A DNA stretch of 64,000 nt from Prorocentrum cordatum (GCA_963575745.1 CAUYUJ010014356.1:185105-249104), one strand, 5' to 3'; positions 9,905 through 20,083 are shown, counted from the stretch's first letter. Numbers and translations are program-made. Notes: generated by a model from the sequence alone, not told the origin.

Positions 9905-10255
9905 AAGGAGGAGGAGGAGGAGGAGGAGGAGGAGGAGGAGGAGGAGGAGGAGGACGAGGAGGAGGACGAGGAGGATGAGGAGGAGGAGGAGGCGGAGGAG
10001 GAGGAGGAGGAGGGTGAGGAGGACGAGAGCGGACGAGGAGGAAGAGAGGAAGAGGAGGAGGAGGAGGAGGAGGAGGAGAACGAAAGAGGAGGAGGAGGAC
10101 GAGAGAGGAGGAGGACGAGAGCGGAGGAGGAGGAGGAGGAGAAGATGGAGGAAGACGAGGAAGAGGAGGACGAGGAGGAGGATGAGGATGAGGATGAGGA
10201 GGAGGAGGAGGAAGGAGGAGGAGGCGGAGGAGACGAGAGAGGAGGAAGAGGGCGA
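9905..10255. repeat. GGA array
   Basis: GGA/GAG repeats with scattered CGA and TGA interruptions. It is complementary in kind to the TCC array just upstream. Confidence 0.97.
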
Positions 10256-10339
10256 CTGAAAGTGAGACCCTGCGTCGTGGGATCTGTTCGCAGCGGGGGA
10301 AGTTGGGTGGGAACCCAGGGAAGCCTCCCATACCATCTG

Positions 10340-10435
10340 GTTGGCCGAAGCTAACCGATGCTAATCGACCGTGGTCGACGCCAAATCGACGTTTGTCGAT
10401 GCTAACCGACGCTGATCGGAACTACATTGGTACCA
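10340..10435. repeat. Short-period satellite, CGACGCTAAT-like units
   Basis: Units of about 11-13 bp: GAAGCTAACC, GATGCTAATC, GACGCCAAATC, GATGCTAACC, GACGCTGATC. Similar short-period tracts occur at 29.54, 12.89 and 20.70 kb. Confidence 0.7.
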
Positions 10436-10527
10436 TCTCATTGGTTGCCAGACGCTACTCGACGCTCATCAACGAAGTTCAGACGACAATGAAGGCTTCC
10501 ATGCTCTGCTACCCTGGCATGGGAGAA

Positions 10528-10690
10528 CCGTGTCCTGAGGCAAACGGGTCCTGGACACGACAGCCGTCCCTCAGGACGAGCTCTTCATCCTTAGTCTTTT
10601 CCTGACAGCCCCCCCCGGGCCGTGGAAGGCCCCGGGGAGCCAAACACCGAGAGAAACCTCAAGGCTCGTTTCCCTCAGGACCCGCTCACC
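10528..10690. mobile_element. F12 foldback element
   Basis: The left arm CCTGAGGCAAACGGGTCCTG pairs with the right arm CTCGTTTCCCTCAGGACCCG, with inner GAGCTCTTCATC and TTTTCCTGACAGCC. The layout is the same as at 16261-16420. Confidence 0.8.
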
Positions 10691-10761
10691 CCATGGCGAG
10701 ATTGGCTACCCGGAGAGAGCTGGGGGCCTGCAGCCGGAGCTTCTGCAGGAACCAGACCTCT

Positions 10762-10925
10762 GGACGCCCGAAATGGGCTCGGAAGAAATGGGTACGACGC
10801 CCAACAACACATGTTGTCCCAACACTAACGGCGGCCACTGTTGGGCAGGCGGCCTTCTGTCTCAAATGACCAACGCCCGCGTCGACACCGACAACGGGTC
10901 CTACTCAAAATGGGCAGGAGGTGCC
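10762..10925. mobile_element. F4 foldback element, right end missing
   Basis: Starts GGACGCCCGAAATGGGCTCG and contains CCCAACAACACATGTTGTCC, GCGGCCACTGTTGGGCAGGC and GTCTCAAATG, as at 27056-27267. The right terminal arm is absent. Confidence 0.8.
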
Positions 10926-10954
10926 GTCGGCCTTTGCGCCCCTTCTTTCGGCTA

Positions 10955-11115
10955 CACGAAGGAGAGACCCTGGGTAAGCGTGACCTTTGGTGCGCGGCTT
11001 TGTGTGGGCCGCGGGGGGACCAAACACAAGCGCGCAAGACGCTACCATCGCACCGCTCTCGGCGATCGGAGAGCCCTGATAGGCGCTCACCAGAAGGCCA
11101 CTCCCGCGAAGGGTC
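10955..11115. repeat. F23 dispersed repeat
   Basis: Shares GTGACCTTTGGTGCGCGGCT, GGCCGCGG, CACGAGCGCGCAA-like and GCTCGGCGA-like blocks in order with 36241-36390. Confidence 0.75.
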
Positions 11116-11123
11116 ACTCTTAC

Positions 11124-11412
11124 CCTGAGATCCGACGTTGCAACAAACATACGACATCGCCAAAAAAAACCAAACATCTCGGCCTGAGCCTAGGACCACA
11201 TCTTCCTGCGTCATTTGTCCAGCCGGATCGATCTGTGAGGGCCCCAGGGGCCCGCGACACGCAGCGAAGAGGCCCGTCGCGAAGAACACCTGCGACGCCA
11301 GGATCTCAGGGCACGTGCAGTCGACTCCTCCCCTGCCCCTGCCGGTCGCCCCGACGACCACCAGCTGCGAGAAGTACGTGAACTGCAGCGCGGGGTTCTC
11401 GGACTTGCACCT
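11124..11412 (-). CDS. Exon-like open frame, function unknown
   Basis: Within a 216-codon minus frame, the stretch between F23 and F9 reads like protein: NPALQFTYFSQLVVVGATG, then ILASQVFFATGLFAACRGP, then EDVVLGSGRDVWFFLAMSYV. It is bounded by repeats on both sides, as expected of an exon in repeat-filled introns. No domain is recognised and exon ends cannot be fixed. Confidence 0.35.
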
Positions 11413-11453
11413 CCCGCGCCGGAGGCCTCCCCGGGGCGGGGCCCGAGCGGACG

Positions 11454-11550
11454 GCGTCGGAGGATCTCGCCGCACCGCGGACGCGTCGGCGATGCATCGC
11501 CGATGCGTCGGCGATGCGGCGCGACCCTCCGACCCCCTCGACTCGGACCC
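11454..11550. mobile_element. F9 foldback element, short copy
   Basis: GGCGTCGGAGGATCTCGCCG is mirrored by CGGCGCGACCCTCCGACCCC, with internal CGGCGATGCATCGCCGATGC palindromes as at 19501 and 51600. Confidence 0.8.
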
Positions 11551-11652
11551 CGCCCCAGGGAGGCCCCGAGCGAAGGGGCAGGCGGCGCGCCCACGCCACA
11601 GGGGCAGCGCAGGAGATGGCGCGCGCGGCCCGGGGCCCGGCGGCGCCAGAGG

Positions 11653-11807
11653 TAGGGTCGAGCGCGTCCTCCTGCAAGCGGGCTACTGGGCGAGCTAATT
11701 GCTGAAACATGCTGGAAAACAATAAGACATACCAACAAATCGTCCCCTCACTATCTCTTGCCTGTTCTTGGATGTTCCCCCTGTAGAGAAGGACACGCCC
11801 GACTCAA
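11653..11807. mobile_element. F1 MITE copy with perfect 9-bp duplication
   Basis: The element runs from TAGGGTCGAGCGCGTCCTCC to GGACACGCCCGACTCAA. It is flanked by CGCCAGAGG at 11644-11652 and at 11808-11816. The interior has the family signature AATCGTCCCCTCACTATC. It is non-coding and 155 bp long. Confidence 0.85.
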
Positions 11808-11816
11808 CGCCAGAGA

Positions 11817-12084
11817 GGCGAGACTCGCGCGCAGGGGCCAGAGGTGGAGAATCCTCCCCAGACCTGCTCGCGTCGTGAAACGACTGCTTTTCCTTGTCCT
11901 ACGCCGCAGCGCGGCAGAGACGATCCGCACGCGCGTCGGGGCGACGCCGGGACACGGCACCCGCGAATCAGCCCGCAGGCAAGCGGAACACGACGGGAGG
12001 CTTTCTTGCTATGATCGGCCTCCCGGGGGCCCTCGCCGGGCCCCCGGGAGCGTCAAGGAGCGACGAGAAATAGGTCCTGTGGAA
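11817..12084. other. No feature seen
   Basis: GC-rich sequence with overlapping short frames and no recognisable repeat, apart from a small GGGGGCCC-type palindrome near 12030. Confidence 0.4.
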
Positions 12085-12245
12085 TCGGGCAATCATGTGG
12101 GGGCGATAAAAGGGGGGGGTAAGAGAGGTGCACCTTCCGTGCACCTTTCGTACCCCGTCGGGGCCCCAGGGGGCTCGTTTGGGACCCCTTTCGTGCAACC
12201 CTCGACGGCGCCCCCATTATTATCGCCCCCCCATGACCGAACGCC
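12085..12245. mobile_element. F21 foldback element
   Basis: The outer arms ATCATGTGGGGGCGATAA and TTATCGCCCCCCCATGA are inverted. Inner GTGCACCTTCCGTGCACC and GGGGCCCCAGGGGGCTC blocks are also palindromic. It is distantly like 48108-48260 and 40890-41050. Confidence 0.8.
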
Positions 12246-12609
12246 CAGTGGAAAGGGTCGGGACTTCCGGGGGCCGCGGATTGAGACACGCAGAACGTCG
12301 CATGGGAGGAAGCTGCGCACAGGACGCGGGAGCAGCAGGCCGGGGCGGAGACCTGCTCCGCCGGACCGCTCAGAGGAAGCACCCACCGGAGCCTGCACGG
12401 TGCTGAAGCCAGGGCGCGCGGACGAGCGCGGCGTGCGTCCACGCGCAGGCGACTGGTGCGAGCACCGTGGGCGTCACCGAGCCTGGAGTCCGCGGCCCCG
12501 AGGTCTTGAGGATGCGGCGCGGGGGGGGGGGAGAGGCCGATGGCCGCACACCAGCGAACACTCACCCCCGAGGGGCGCCCGGGGAACTGGGGGGGAATGA
12601 GAGATCGAG

Positions 12610-12790
12610 CGCAGGCTGACATGGGTTGGACATCCGCGGATCGGGCGCGTGGGCGCCAAATCCACGCACTGGGGTCAAACATGAAGCCAGCGTCGCCTGG
12701 CTGGGCGACGGAGCGCGCCGGTGCTGTACGGAAGCGGGAACCACCGTCCCTAACCCCTGTGCCCCCATCCATGTTTGCGTGCCCTGGAAG
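12610..12790. mobile_element. F8 foldback element copy
   Basis: ATGGGTTGGACATCCGCGGA, GGGCGCCAAATCCACGC and CCCCCATCCATGTTTGCGTG match the order seen in other F8 copies. Confidence 0.7.
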
Positions 12791-12884
12791 GGGGAAGAGG
12801 AGCAGGATTAGGAACGAAACCCTTGGGGGGGTCCTCGGGAACCACTCAGGCCTCTGAAGCACGACTTGCGACTTGTGGGCACCA

Positions 12885-12970
12885 AGCCAGATTAAGCCTC
12901 GGACTGAGCTGGACTAAGCGGGATTAGCTTCGGATGATGCGGGATTGCGCGGGATAGAGCGGGTTCATGA
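12885..12970. repeat. Short-period satellite, GGATTAAGC-like units
   Basis: Repeating words GATTAAGCC, GGACTGAGC, GGACTAAGC, GGGATTAGC, GGGATTGC, GGGATAGAGC with a period of about 10-13 bp. Related to 20695-20812. Confidence 0.7.
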
Positions 12971-13069
12971 TGGCCGCCTTTCGACTACGGGTATACTAGC
13001 GCCGATGCTGACTGTAACCTTCGAGAAGTTGCGTCCGAAGCAGACGCAGTCTGGAGGATGTCTGTCCAC

Positions 13070-13285
13070 GGTCCGGCATGTTTGCGCAGCGTGTCGCGGC
13101 GGAGACCCCGGCGACACGCTCCACATGCCTTGCAAGCGGGTAGCGCGCCGCTCCGCCAGGCGGGGCGGGAGGCTCGGAACTGCTCGGGGCGCGGACGCTC
13201 GGGACTGGGGACGTGGATGGCGTGCCGCGCCGAGGCGGGATGAGCCCGGACCGGCGGAGCGACACGCGAAGCCAGAGTGCATGAC
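13070..13285. mobile_element. F14 foldback element
   Basis: The left arm GGTCCGGCATG…GCAGCGTGTCGCGGCGG pairs with the right arm CCGGCGGAGCGACACGCGAA…TGCATGACC. It shares GTGCCGCGCCGAGGCGGG and CGCTCGGGAC with the copy at 57.84 kb. Confidence 0.75.
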
Positions 13286-13292
13286 CAGAGAC

Positions 13293-13435
13293 TTGGGTCG
13301 GACATGTGCCCCTACAAGTGGGCTTTGGACGAACAGTTTATCAAAATAATAGAAAAATGCTCCCAAATGGTCAAACAATAAAAGATTTGGACAATTTTTG
13401 AATACTCCTCCTGTAGAGGGGCAGACCCGACTTAA
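13293..13435. mobile_element. F1 MITE copy
   Basis: From TTGGGTCGGACATGTGCCCC to GGGGCAGACCCGACTTAA. Flanks CCAGAGAC and CCGTAGAC agree at 6 of 8 positions, a decayed duplication. It abuts the F14 element. Confidence 0.8.
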
Positions 13436-13741
13436 CCGTAGACGGGGCACGGGCCCGAGGGAGAAGCGCGGCGGGGAGGGGCGTCGTACGGGGAGGAGTG
13501 GCGGGGGGGGGACATTCGGCCAGGGCAGCTCCCACAGACCCTCGTGGCGGGCGCTCCCGCGCCACCCCGCCCAGAGCCCACGGGATCTCGACGATCCCGC
13601 AGAAACAGTCCCTGCCTGCCTGCCGAGCTTCGGGCCGCCATCGCTCCCCCTCTGGCCCCTTCCGCCCCCCTTCTTTCCTTGGCTTGGGCGGACACCAGGT
13701 GCAAGGCCTGCAGCCTCTTTCCTCCCCTCTCCCCTTCTCGG
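13436..13741. other. No feature seen between elements
   Basis: GC-rich sequence with open frames in several phases. I see no repeat family or convincing coding phrase. Confidence 0.4.
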
Positions 13742-13905
13742 GGGCGCGCAAACATGGATCAAGGATCCATGGATCGGGGGAGGTGCCCTCCCAAAGATGC
13801 GGCCAGTGCCGCCTCGCTCGGCGGCGGAAGTCCGCAATTCCCAATGGAAACGGACCCGTCGCAAATCCACGCCCCCTTGCTCCATGTTTGCGATCGCCTG
13901 ACTTT
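13742..13905. mobile_element. F8 foldback element copy
   Basis: GCGCGCAAACATGGATCAAG to CCTTGCTCCATGTTTGCGAT, with GGATCCATGGATCGGGGGAG and the GCGGCCAGTGCCGCC palindrome inside. This is the closest relative of the copy at 9070. Confidence 0.85.
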
Positions 13906-13909
13906 CCCT

Positions 13910-14112
13910 GTAGGGATCCCGAAACCGTATGATGACAGACCGTGCGGTGGCCTCGGATTCCGCAAAAACCTCACCGCACGGTCTGTCACCGCACGGTCTT
14001 GGGACCCTGGAGGCTCCAAGCGCCCGGCACATCCTCGGAGCACGACCCAAGTCCCAAAACCGTGCGGTGACCCCGAATCCCCACCGACTCACCACACGGT
14101 GCGGTCACCACC
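13910..14112. mobile_element. Foldback element built from ACCGTGCGGTGA repeats
   Basis: GACAGACCGTGCGGTG is mirrored by CACCGCACGGTCTGTC. ACCGCACGGT and ACCGTGCGGT recur again to 14110, giving multiple overlapping hairpins. Confidence 0.75.
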
Positions 14113-14124
14113 CCGTTTTCGGGA

Positions 14125-14308
14125 GCGGCCAAGAGGGGGGTGTCCAAGGGGGGGGGTTCAAATCATCACCGGCGGCATGTGCGCGGCCCAGCGGGGGGGC
14201 CAGGGACGTAGTGAAACAAGAAGAGGCGCCATGAGATCAGGGGAAATATCATGGCCCCCGCCATGATATTCACCCCCCCCCAGTCATCACCCCCCTCTTC
14301 TCCGCCCC
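14125..14308. mobile_element. F11 foldback element
   Basis: GCGGCCAAGAGGGGGGTG at the left pairs with CACCCCCCTCTTCTCCGCC at the right. The centre ATCATGGCCCCCGCCATGAT is a strong palindrome. It is nearly identical to 26540-26722 over most of its length. Confidence 0.85.
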
Positions 14309-14654
14309 CGACGTTTGGGGGGCCCCCGATCCCTCCTCGCCCCCCCCCGGGCCCCCGCAGCCCGAGCCCTGGCCCCGAGCCGCAGGCGGAGCCGCGGCCC
14401 CTGGCCGCAGCCCTGTCCCCCCGCCACCCGGGGGGAACCACGAGCTACCGGGACGGCTGCTCCCCGGGCCTCTCCCACGGATGCGCTCTGACAGCGACCC
14501 CGGTGCGAAGCCGGCCATCGATAGAGGATGGGTAGCGGTGCCCGTGCCGGCTCCTCCTCTGTCCTCCCCCTCCCTCCGCCCTCCTCCCTCCCCCCTCCGC
14601 ACCCCCCTCGCCCGCCTCCCCCTCTCTGCCTCTCGTTCCCCCTCCGCTCGCCCC

Positions 14655-14662
14655 TCGTCCGC

Positions 14663-14695
<33 letters not shown>

Positions 14696-14721
14696 GCTTT
14701 CCCTCTCGCTTTTTGTTTTGT

Positions 14722-14793
<72 letters not shown>

Positions 14794-14835
14794 GTGTATC
14801 GTCCGCCCCTCGTCCGCCTTGCTTTTTATTGCTTT
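14655..14835. repeat. CT, TC and TA microsatellites
   Basis: Runs of CT with a TA run at about 14776-14792 and further CT runs. The preceding 14310-14650 is C-rich and featureless. Confidence 0.95.
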
Positions 14836-15703
14836 CTCTCTCTCTCTCTCTGTCTGTCTCTCTTTCTCGTTTCCCCTCCCCTCTCTCGGCTGCGCTTCTC
14901 TCGCAGCAAAGGGCCCTTTCTTCGGCTCTAGGCCCACGGCCACCCGGCACGTTTGACACATGCGGGCGTGGCCAGGCCTCGGGGGGCGCCCTCACGGAGG
15001 CGTGCGAGGGGTCTTCCTCCTCTGCTGAGGATCCCGCCCGCTTCGGGGGCCGCTCGTGGGCGTGAGATCGTGTGCGGACGGGCCTCTGAGGATCCTGCTG
15101 AGGATCCTGCCCGTTTTGGGGCCGCTCGTTGACGTGAAAAGTGTGCGGGCGGGCCTCTGCCGGGGGTGGCGGGCGTAAGGGCGTGGTGGGTCGGGAGGAG
15201 ACTTCTCCCTGTCCAGTCCCCCTCCGCTCGCCCGTCCTTCCCTTCCGCCCTCCTGGCTGCGAGCTCCCTCCGCAGGGCCTCTCTTCAACGGGGACGCTGC
15301 GGCAACGGGGTTCGACGTTGGTCAGGTTGGGCTGGGCGGGGGGCCCCCTCCATTCCCCAGGGAGGGTCTTCGTTCCCCCTCCCTGACCGCTCTTCTGCAG
15401 TGGTGCTTAGGGTACGCTGGTCTGATGGCGGGGGCTGGGGGACAGGGCGAAGCCCCTGGCCGTTGAGATGCGGACCTTCTGCTGGCCAAGCCCACTCCCG
15501 ACGGCCGCTGCCCCCTCAATCGCGAGGCTTCCTGGCGCTGAGGGTGGCCACGGACCTCCCCGCCCGGAGGCACAGCGGTCGGCGCGGCGACGTCCTGTCG
15601 CGGAGCCTCCGCCTGCCCACTCGGCCTCACTGGAAGCAGCCATGCCCGAGGATGCGAACGCCGCCCCGTGGGCCACCCCAGCCAGCCTGGGGCAACTATC
15701 TTG

Positions 15704-15733
15704 GCGCCTCGCGCTCCGCGAAGCGCGAGGCGC
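15704..15733. repeat. Perfect 12-bp-stem hairpin
   Basis: GCGCCTCGCGCT and AGCGCGAGGCGC flank a 6-base loop CCGCGA. The surrounding 14880-15840 has no convincing gene; frames are open in several phases because of high GC. Confidence 0.8.
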
Positions 15734-15839
15734 GATGATCTTCGCACTTTCGCGCCCCCCCCATGGAACAGGAGGGGGGACTCGCGCCACGCTCTCAACT
15801 CGCCCAGACCGCAAAGCGCGACTAGCTTCGCACCCTCGT

Positions 15840-16075
15840 GGTGGCCCTAGCTCCCTCCTCACTCCTCTCCCCTCCCCCCTCCCATGATCCCCCCCCTCCT
15901 CTTCCCTTCCCCTCCTGCTCCCCCCTCCCTCTTTCCCCCCTCCCCCCTCCCACTCCCTCCCTTCGCTGCCCTCCCCTCCCGCCTCCCCACCTCCCACCTC
16001 CCCCCCCTCCCCCACTCCTGCCTTCTCCCTCCTCCCCCCTCCCTTCCTCTTCTGCCCTCCCCGCCCTACCACTGC
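15840..16075. repeat. Pyrimidine tract (TCC/CCCCTCC)
   Basis: Irregular TCC, CCCTCCC and TCCCC words on the plus strand, less regular than the TCC arrays. The glycine-rich minus frame through it is an artefact. Confidence 0.9.
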
Positions 16076-16260
16076 AAGCGTGTCTCGGCGCCCTCCCGAC
16101 GCGGGCTCCCCCGTGGCTCCTCCGTGCCTCCTCCGAGCGCGGACGGCAGCTGTGTGCTCTTGGCCCCGCCAAAGGCGCCACGTGACACGGCGCCACGAGG
16201 CCCCGGCGGGGAGGAGGAGCTGCCGCTCGAAGCACTCACGCACCCAACAGGCGGGACACG

Positions 16261-16420
16261 GGCCTTGAAGGAAACGGGTCCTGGACCCCGGGGGCCTTCC
16301 CCCCGGGCGCCAGCTCTTCATCGTGAGACGTTTTCTGACAGCCCCGGGGCCCGTGCAGAGCCCCGACAGCCCGAAAACGGAGACTAACCTCAGGACCCGT
16401 TTCCTTTAGGACCTGCTTCC
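16261..16420. mobile_element. F12 foldback element
   Basis: The left arm GAAGGAAACGGGTCCTGG and the right arm CAGGACCCGTTTCCTTTAGG are near-perfect inverted repeats. AGCTCTTCATCGTGAGACG and TTTTCTGACAGCCCC match the copy at 10528. Confidence 0.85.
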
Positions 16421-16839
16421 CACATGGCAGCGGATGCAGCCGCCACTAGTTGTGCAGCGGCCGGTCAATCTGCTGGCACGGTCTGAATCAATGCACAAGC
16501 TTTTTGACCAATACACGGCGAGAACACGACGTCGGTGTTCCCTCAAGCACGTCCTGTACAGACACTGGATACGGGCACGGAGGAACGGAGGGAGAATGTG
16601 GAAAAAGTATGGAGGAGGGGGAAGAGAAAGTGAAGGGCAACGAGGGCGGGAGGTGAGCTGCGGAGGGAGAGAAAGAAGCCGGGAGGGCCAACACGGATCG
16701 ATGGAGGGAGGCAGGCTTTCTGAAGGCGGGAGGGCGGGACGAACGACTGGCAGCAGAGATGAGAGCACGGTGAAGAGCCGAACGATGAGGGCATGCCTGC
16801 TGGCGCGTCTCAACGATCTTACTTTACCGCTCGTCATGC

Positions 16840-17260
16840 CTGCACCGGTACCAAGTCATGATCCGCGCCAACTGCCTGCACCTGACAAGTTACACCTATC
16901 CACTGCTCTGCGCCGATGTGGACTACTGCCTCCCGTCGGTTCTTGCCTCCTCCCGGGCGGTATTGGCACAACGCTGCCGCGGACGAAACCTCTGCTGGCG
17001 TAAGACTGTCCTTCTATCCCCCTGTGCTACTCCACTGAGCTGCAGCGGCGCACGTGAAATAAGTTCTGGAGATGGGCTTGAGCTCCTTGCTGCAGAACCT
17101 GGCAACGCTGCGCCCGAGACGAGAGCGCGCAGAACGCCACACGTGGAAAGTTAACACAATAACACACGACGATTCCTGCGCGAGGATCCGACAGAAGTGT
17201 GCGTGTGTGTGTGTGGTGAGACTAGTGATGGCAACGAAGGCCCGCAGCAACAATGGCAAT
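16840..17260. other. Exon-like island, strand unresolved
   Basis: Plus frame 16858-17154 (98 codons, ends GNAAPETRARRTPHVES) and minus frames 17105-16923 and 17259-17014 are all open and protein-like. The region is not repetitive and is lower in GC than its neighbours, so an exon is plausible, but I cannot choose the strand. Confidence 0.25.
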
Positions 17261-17289
17261 GGATCAATGCACTGACCATGGCGTTCCTA

Positions 17290-17460
17290 ATCCAATGTGC
17301 CCCCAGTTTTTTGCTGCCTCTTTGAAGTCCCTGGGGCCCTCTGGGCATCCTGGAGGCCTTGGGGGGAGGCCTTGAGGGGGGGCCGTGGAGGCCTCCTTGG
17401 AACTCCTGGGGGCACCTTGGGCCAGGGACTCCTTGACCGGCGCCGGAGGCAACCGTGGCT
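17290..17460. repeat. F20 CCAAGAGG-type tract, reverse orientation
   Basis: Words CTGGAGGCCTTGGGGGGAGG, GGAGGCCTCCTTGG, CTCCTGGGGGCACCTTGG are the reverse complement of the F20 words at 27.5 and 59.6 kb. Confidence 0.6.
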
Positions 17461-17538
17461 TAGGGGCGCCAGCACGGGCTGGTGTGGCCTGCCTAGTGGC
17501 AGCAGCCAATGTCGGTGGGGGCTGGGGGTTGTTGGGGG

Positions 17539-17614
17539 CCTTCTCCTATATATATATATATATATATATATAGGAGAAGGCGATCCTATATACATATGTA
17601 TGTAGAGGATCGCC
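17539..17614. repeat. Two adjacent palindromes around TA runs
   Basis: CCTTCTCC…GGAGAAGG (17539-17580) encloses an uninterrupted TA run. It is immediately followed by GGCGATCC…GGATCGCC (17579-17614), which encloses ATATACATATGTATGT. Both can extrude as cruciforms. Confidence 0.85.
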
Positions 17615-17719
17615 TTGTCATGCCGAGTCATGTTCGACGGCCCTATGGAGAAGGGCAGCAGGCGCCCGCACACTGCGAAGAGCAGTGGCACGTGTGCCGT
17701 GGCTCTTCGCACGTCGACC

Positions 17720-17905
17720 CAACATCCCTCCTCCCTCCTCCCTCCTCCCTCCTCCTCTCCTCCCTCCTCCCTCCTCCCTCCTCCTCTCCTTCCCTCCTCC
17801 TTCTCCTTTTCCTCCATCCCTCCCTCCCTCCCTTCCCTCCGTCCCTCCCTCCCTCCCTCCCTCCCCCTCCCTCCCTCCCCCCCGCCCCCCTCCTTCCCTT
17901 ATCTC
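17720..17905. repeat. TCC/TCCC array
   Basis: CCTCCTCCCTCCT words change to TCCC repeats after about 17800. No gene. Confidence 0.95.
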
Positions 17906-18145
17906 CAGGCGGCGGCACGAACAAAATGCTGCACTGCAGCACTTCCAGAAGAGGCCCGGGCGCAGGCCCCGACAGCCCGCAACAGCCCCCTAAGCCCAGA
18001 CACGAACCCGAATCCTGCGGGGCAGCAAAGAGAACATGCACGGCTGCGGAAAAGCAGGACTTTGCAGGAAAGGGTGTGGTTCCTTTGGTTTCCCGTGTCC
18101 TGGTTGATCTGTGTCCGTCCTGGTCTCCAGGGACCTGACCTCGGC

Positions 18146-18349
18146 TTATGTTGCTCCCGTCCGTCGTACTTAAGGACCACATCCCAGAGATACTTTCGAG
18201 CATGCGGAAAAGTGCCGAAAGAGTGTCAAAAAAGTGTCGGACGACTGTCTCCCAGGGCCCGACATGTGAAAACTCACGAGTTTCGGTACTTTTCTGGTGC
18301 TCGACATTCTTTCTGGTGGTCAAGACCAAAGCAGGTTGGAACAGCATCA
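18146..18349. mobile_element. F5 element with 8-bp duplication
   Basis: Flanked by ACCTCGGC at 18138-18145 and 18350-18357. It begins TTATGTTGCTCCCGTC and ends GTTGGAACAGCATCA, short imperfect inverted ends. Internal CACATCCC, AAAAGTGTCGGACG, GTCTCCCAGGGCCC and CGAGTTTCGGTACTTTT match the copy at 41213-41415 in the same order. It is 204 bp long. Confidence 0.85.
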
Positions 18350-18471
18350 ACCTCGGCAACAGAAGTCACCGGACCGCCGTCGCGCCTGCAGAGACTGCCC
18401 GAAAGCGCTGTCCCGCGCGCAGCTCCGGCTGCGTGCCAGCCCCATGGGCAACCGCACAGCTTACAGTCATC

Positions 18472-18651
18472 GGCCTGACCTAAGGAACGATAAATAAGGA
18501 ACGAAGCCCCTTTTTTATCCCAAGGAATAACGCGTAAGGAACGATACATAACACATAACGCATAAGGAACTGTAAATAACGCATGCAAGCCCAAGGAACG
18601 ACCGAGCCCCTTTTGAAAAGTCAGTGTTCCTTATTCAAGCCGCTCGCTGTA
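18472..18651. mobile_element. F7 foldback element, 180 bp
   Basis: The left end TACAGTCATCGGCCTGACCT pairs with the right end GCCGCTCGCTGTA. TAAGGAACGA recurs inside and GAGCCCCTTTT matches the other copy at 61861-62040, which has the same length. Confidence 0.8.
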
Positions 18652-18799
18652 TTGCCACGGCCTGGCCCACGTGACCTGCGGGGGGCGATGGGCACGACGA
18701 GCTGGGGCGGGCGGGAGCAGGGCAGGAGCCCGCGGGGAGGTGGGGAGGGGTCCAGGACGTCGACGACGCAGCAGCGGCAGAACAGGATGTCGAGGAAGG

Positions 18800-18952
18800 A
18801 ATTCAGGGGGGGGGCCAGGGACGCGCAAATGAAGACGCACAAGTCCCACGATCCCCCACATTTTTCTAATTTTTTGTGGATCTTCGTCTTCCCCCCCACT
18901 TCCCATTTTCTCCTGGGGATCGACAAGGAATGGTGTCTGTGGGGTTTCCTCC
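18800..18952. mobile_element. F10 foldback element copy
   Basis: GCCAGGGACGCGCAAATGAA, CCACATTTTTCTAATTTTTT, CTTCGTCTTCCCCCCCAC and GGTGTCTGTGGGGTTTCC parallel the copy at 29215. Confidence 0.7.
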
Positions 18953-19067
18953 CCCCCTCCCGAATCAGGGGGGGGGGGGGGGCAGAGCGATGGAGCCTCG
19001 GCGGCCCAGAGGCCGAGCCGGCAGCGGGCCTCCGCAGCGGGCGCCCGCAGCAGGAGGCAGCGGGCCT

Positions 19068-19145
19068 CCGCAGCAGCGGCAGCAGCAGCCGCAGCCGCAG
19101 CCGCAGCTGCCGCAGCCGCAGCCGCAGCAGCAGCCGCAGCGGGAG
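19068..19145. repeat. CAGCCG/CAG repeat
   Basis: Alternating CAG and CCG triplets. The resulting Gln/Pro or Ala frames are not evidence of a gene. The surrounding 18955-19500 is GC-rich with no recognised feature. Confidence 0.9.
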
Positions 19146-19500
19146 GCCGGAGGCACGGCCTCCTCGTCGGCACCTCCTCCCGGGGAGGGGAGCGCGAGCG
19201 GAGGGGGCCCCTCCGCCCGCGCTCCCCCCCGGCCGGCCGAGGGCCACGGGCGAGGGAGGGAGGCGGGGTGCGAGGGGAGGGGGGGGGGTGCAAGGGCGCG
19301 AGAGATGGGGCGAGATGGATGGGGCCCGGGGAGGAGCCAGCCAGCAGACACGGCTTCCAGGATCTGCAAATGCATCCGACCTTTCTGTTGACTTTTCTCG
19401 CCCCCTCCGCTTCCCAGGATGCTTCGCCTCATGACGGGAGCCGATGCCCACTCGCGTCTGTAGAAACTGTTCCTCCTGACGACAGAGCTAGAGGCCTCCT

Positions 19501-19673
19501 AGATGGGGTCGGAGTAGATGGGGTCGGAGGATCGCGCCGAATCGCCGATACATCGTCGATACATCGGCGATGCATCGGCGACGTCGACGTGACGCACATC
19601 GGGCTACACGTCGGCGATGCACTGGCGATGCGGCGCGATCCTCCGACCCCATCTACTCCGACCCCATCTATGA
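19501..19673. mobile_element. F9 foldback element with about 38-bp arms
   Basis: AGATGGGGTCGGAGTAGATG at the left is mirrored by CATCTACTCCGACCCCATCT at the right, and the arms continue through GGTCGGAGGATCGCGCC/GGCGCGATCCTCCGACC. The core is built from ATCGGCGATGCATCGGCGA words. Confidence 0.9.
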
Positions 19674-19858
19674 CGAACGATCAACACGCACCCACACCCA
19701 TAGGGGAGACGGAATGAGCTATGGGTGCGTGTTGTCGGATAGGGGTCCCCGCTCGAACGGGAGCCTCCTCAGGGCCCGACAACCCGCACCCATACCCGTA
19801 GCCAGTCCTCCTCCCAACGACCCCCCTATGGGTATGGGTGTGTGTTGTTCGCTCGTCA
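19674..19858. mobile_element. Foldback element, 35-bp arms
   Basis: GAACGATCAACACGCACCCA at the left pairs with GGGTGTGTGTTGTTCGCTCG at the right. Inside, ATGGGTGCGTGTTGTCGG and CCGACAACCCGCACCCAT make a second, nested hairpin. Confidence 0.85.
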
Positions 19859-20083
19859 ACTTAGGAGGCCTAGAAGCACGAGGGATGGAGAGACCTCGGA
19901 GCAGGGCGACCCGAGGCAGCGGCAGCCCGGCCTCCCTTCCCGGACGCCTCCCGGCGCCGAGCGCCAGCCGCGCTCCCGAGCGGCGCCCGGCCGTGGCGAC
20001 GCAGGCCCCCCTCTCGAAGGCCAGCGGCCGCCGTGTCTCGGCTCGCCGTCCTCCGAGGGGGAGGCGCTGGGGAGACCAAAGAT

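Noticed and set aside
8175-10354. Long Leu-, Glu-, Arg- or Gly-rich frames
   Set aside because: They lie in TCC and GGA arrays, which have no stop codons in most frames.
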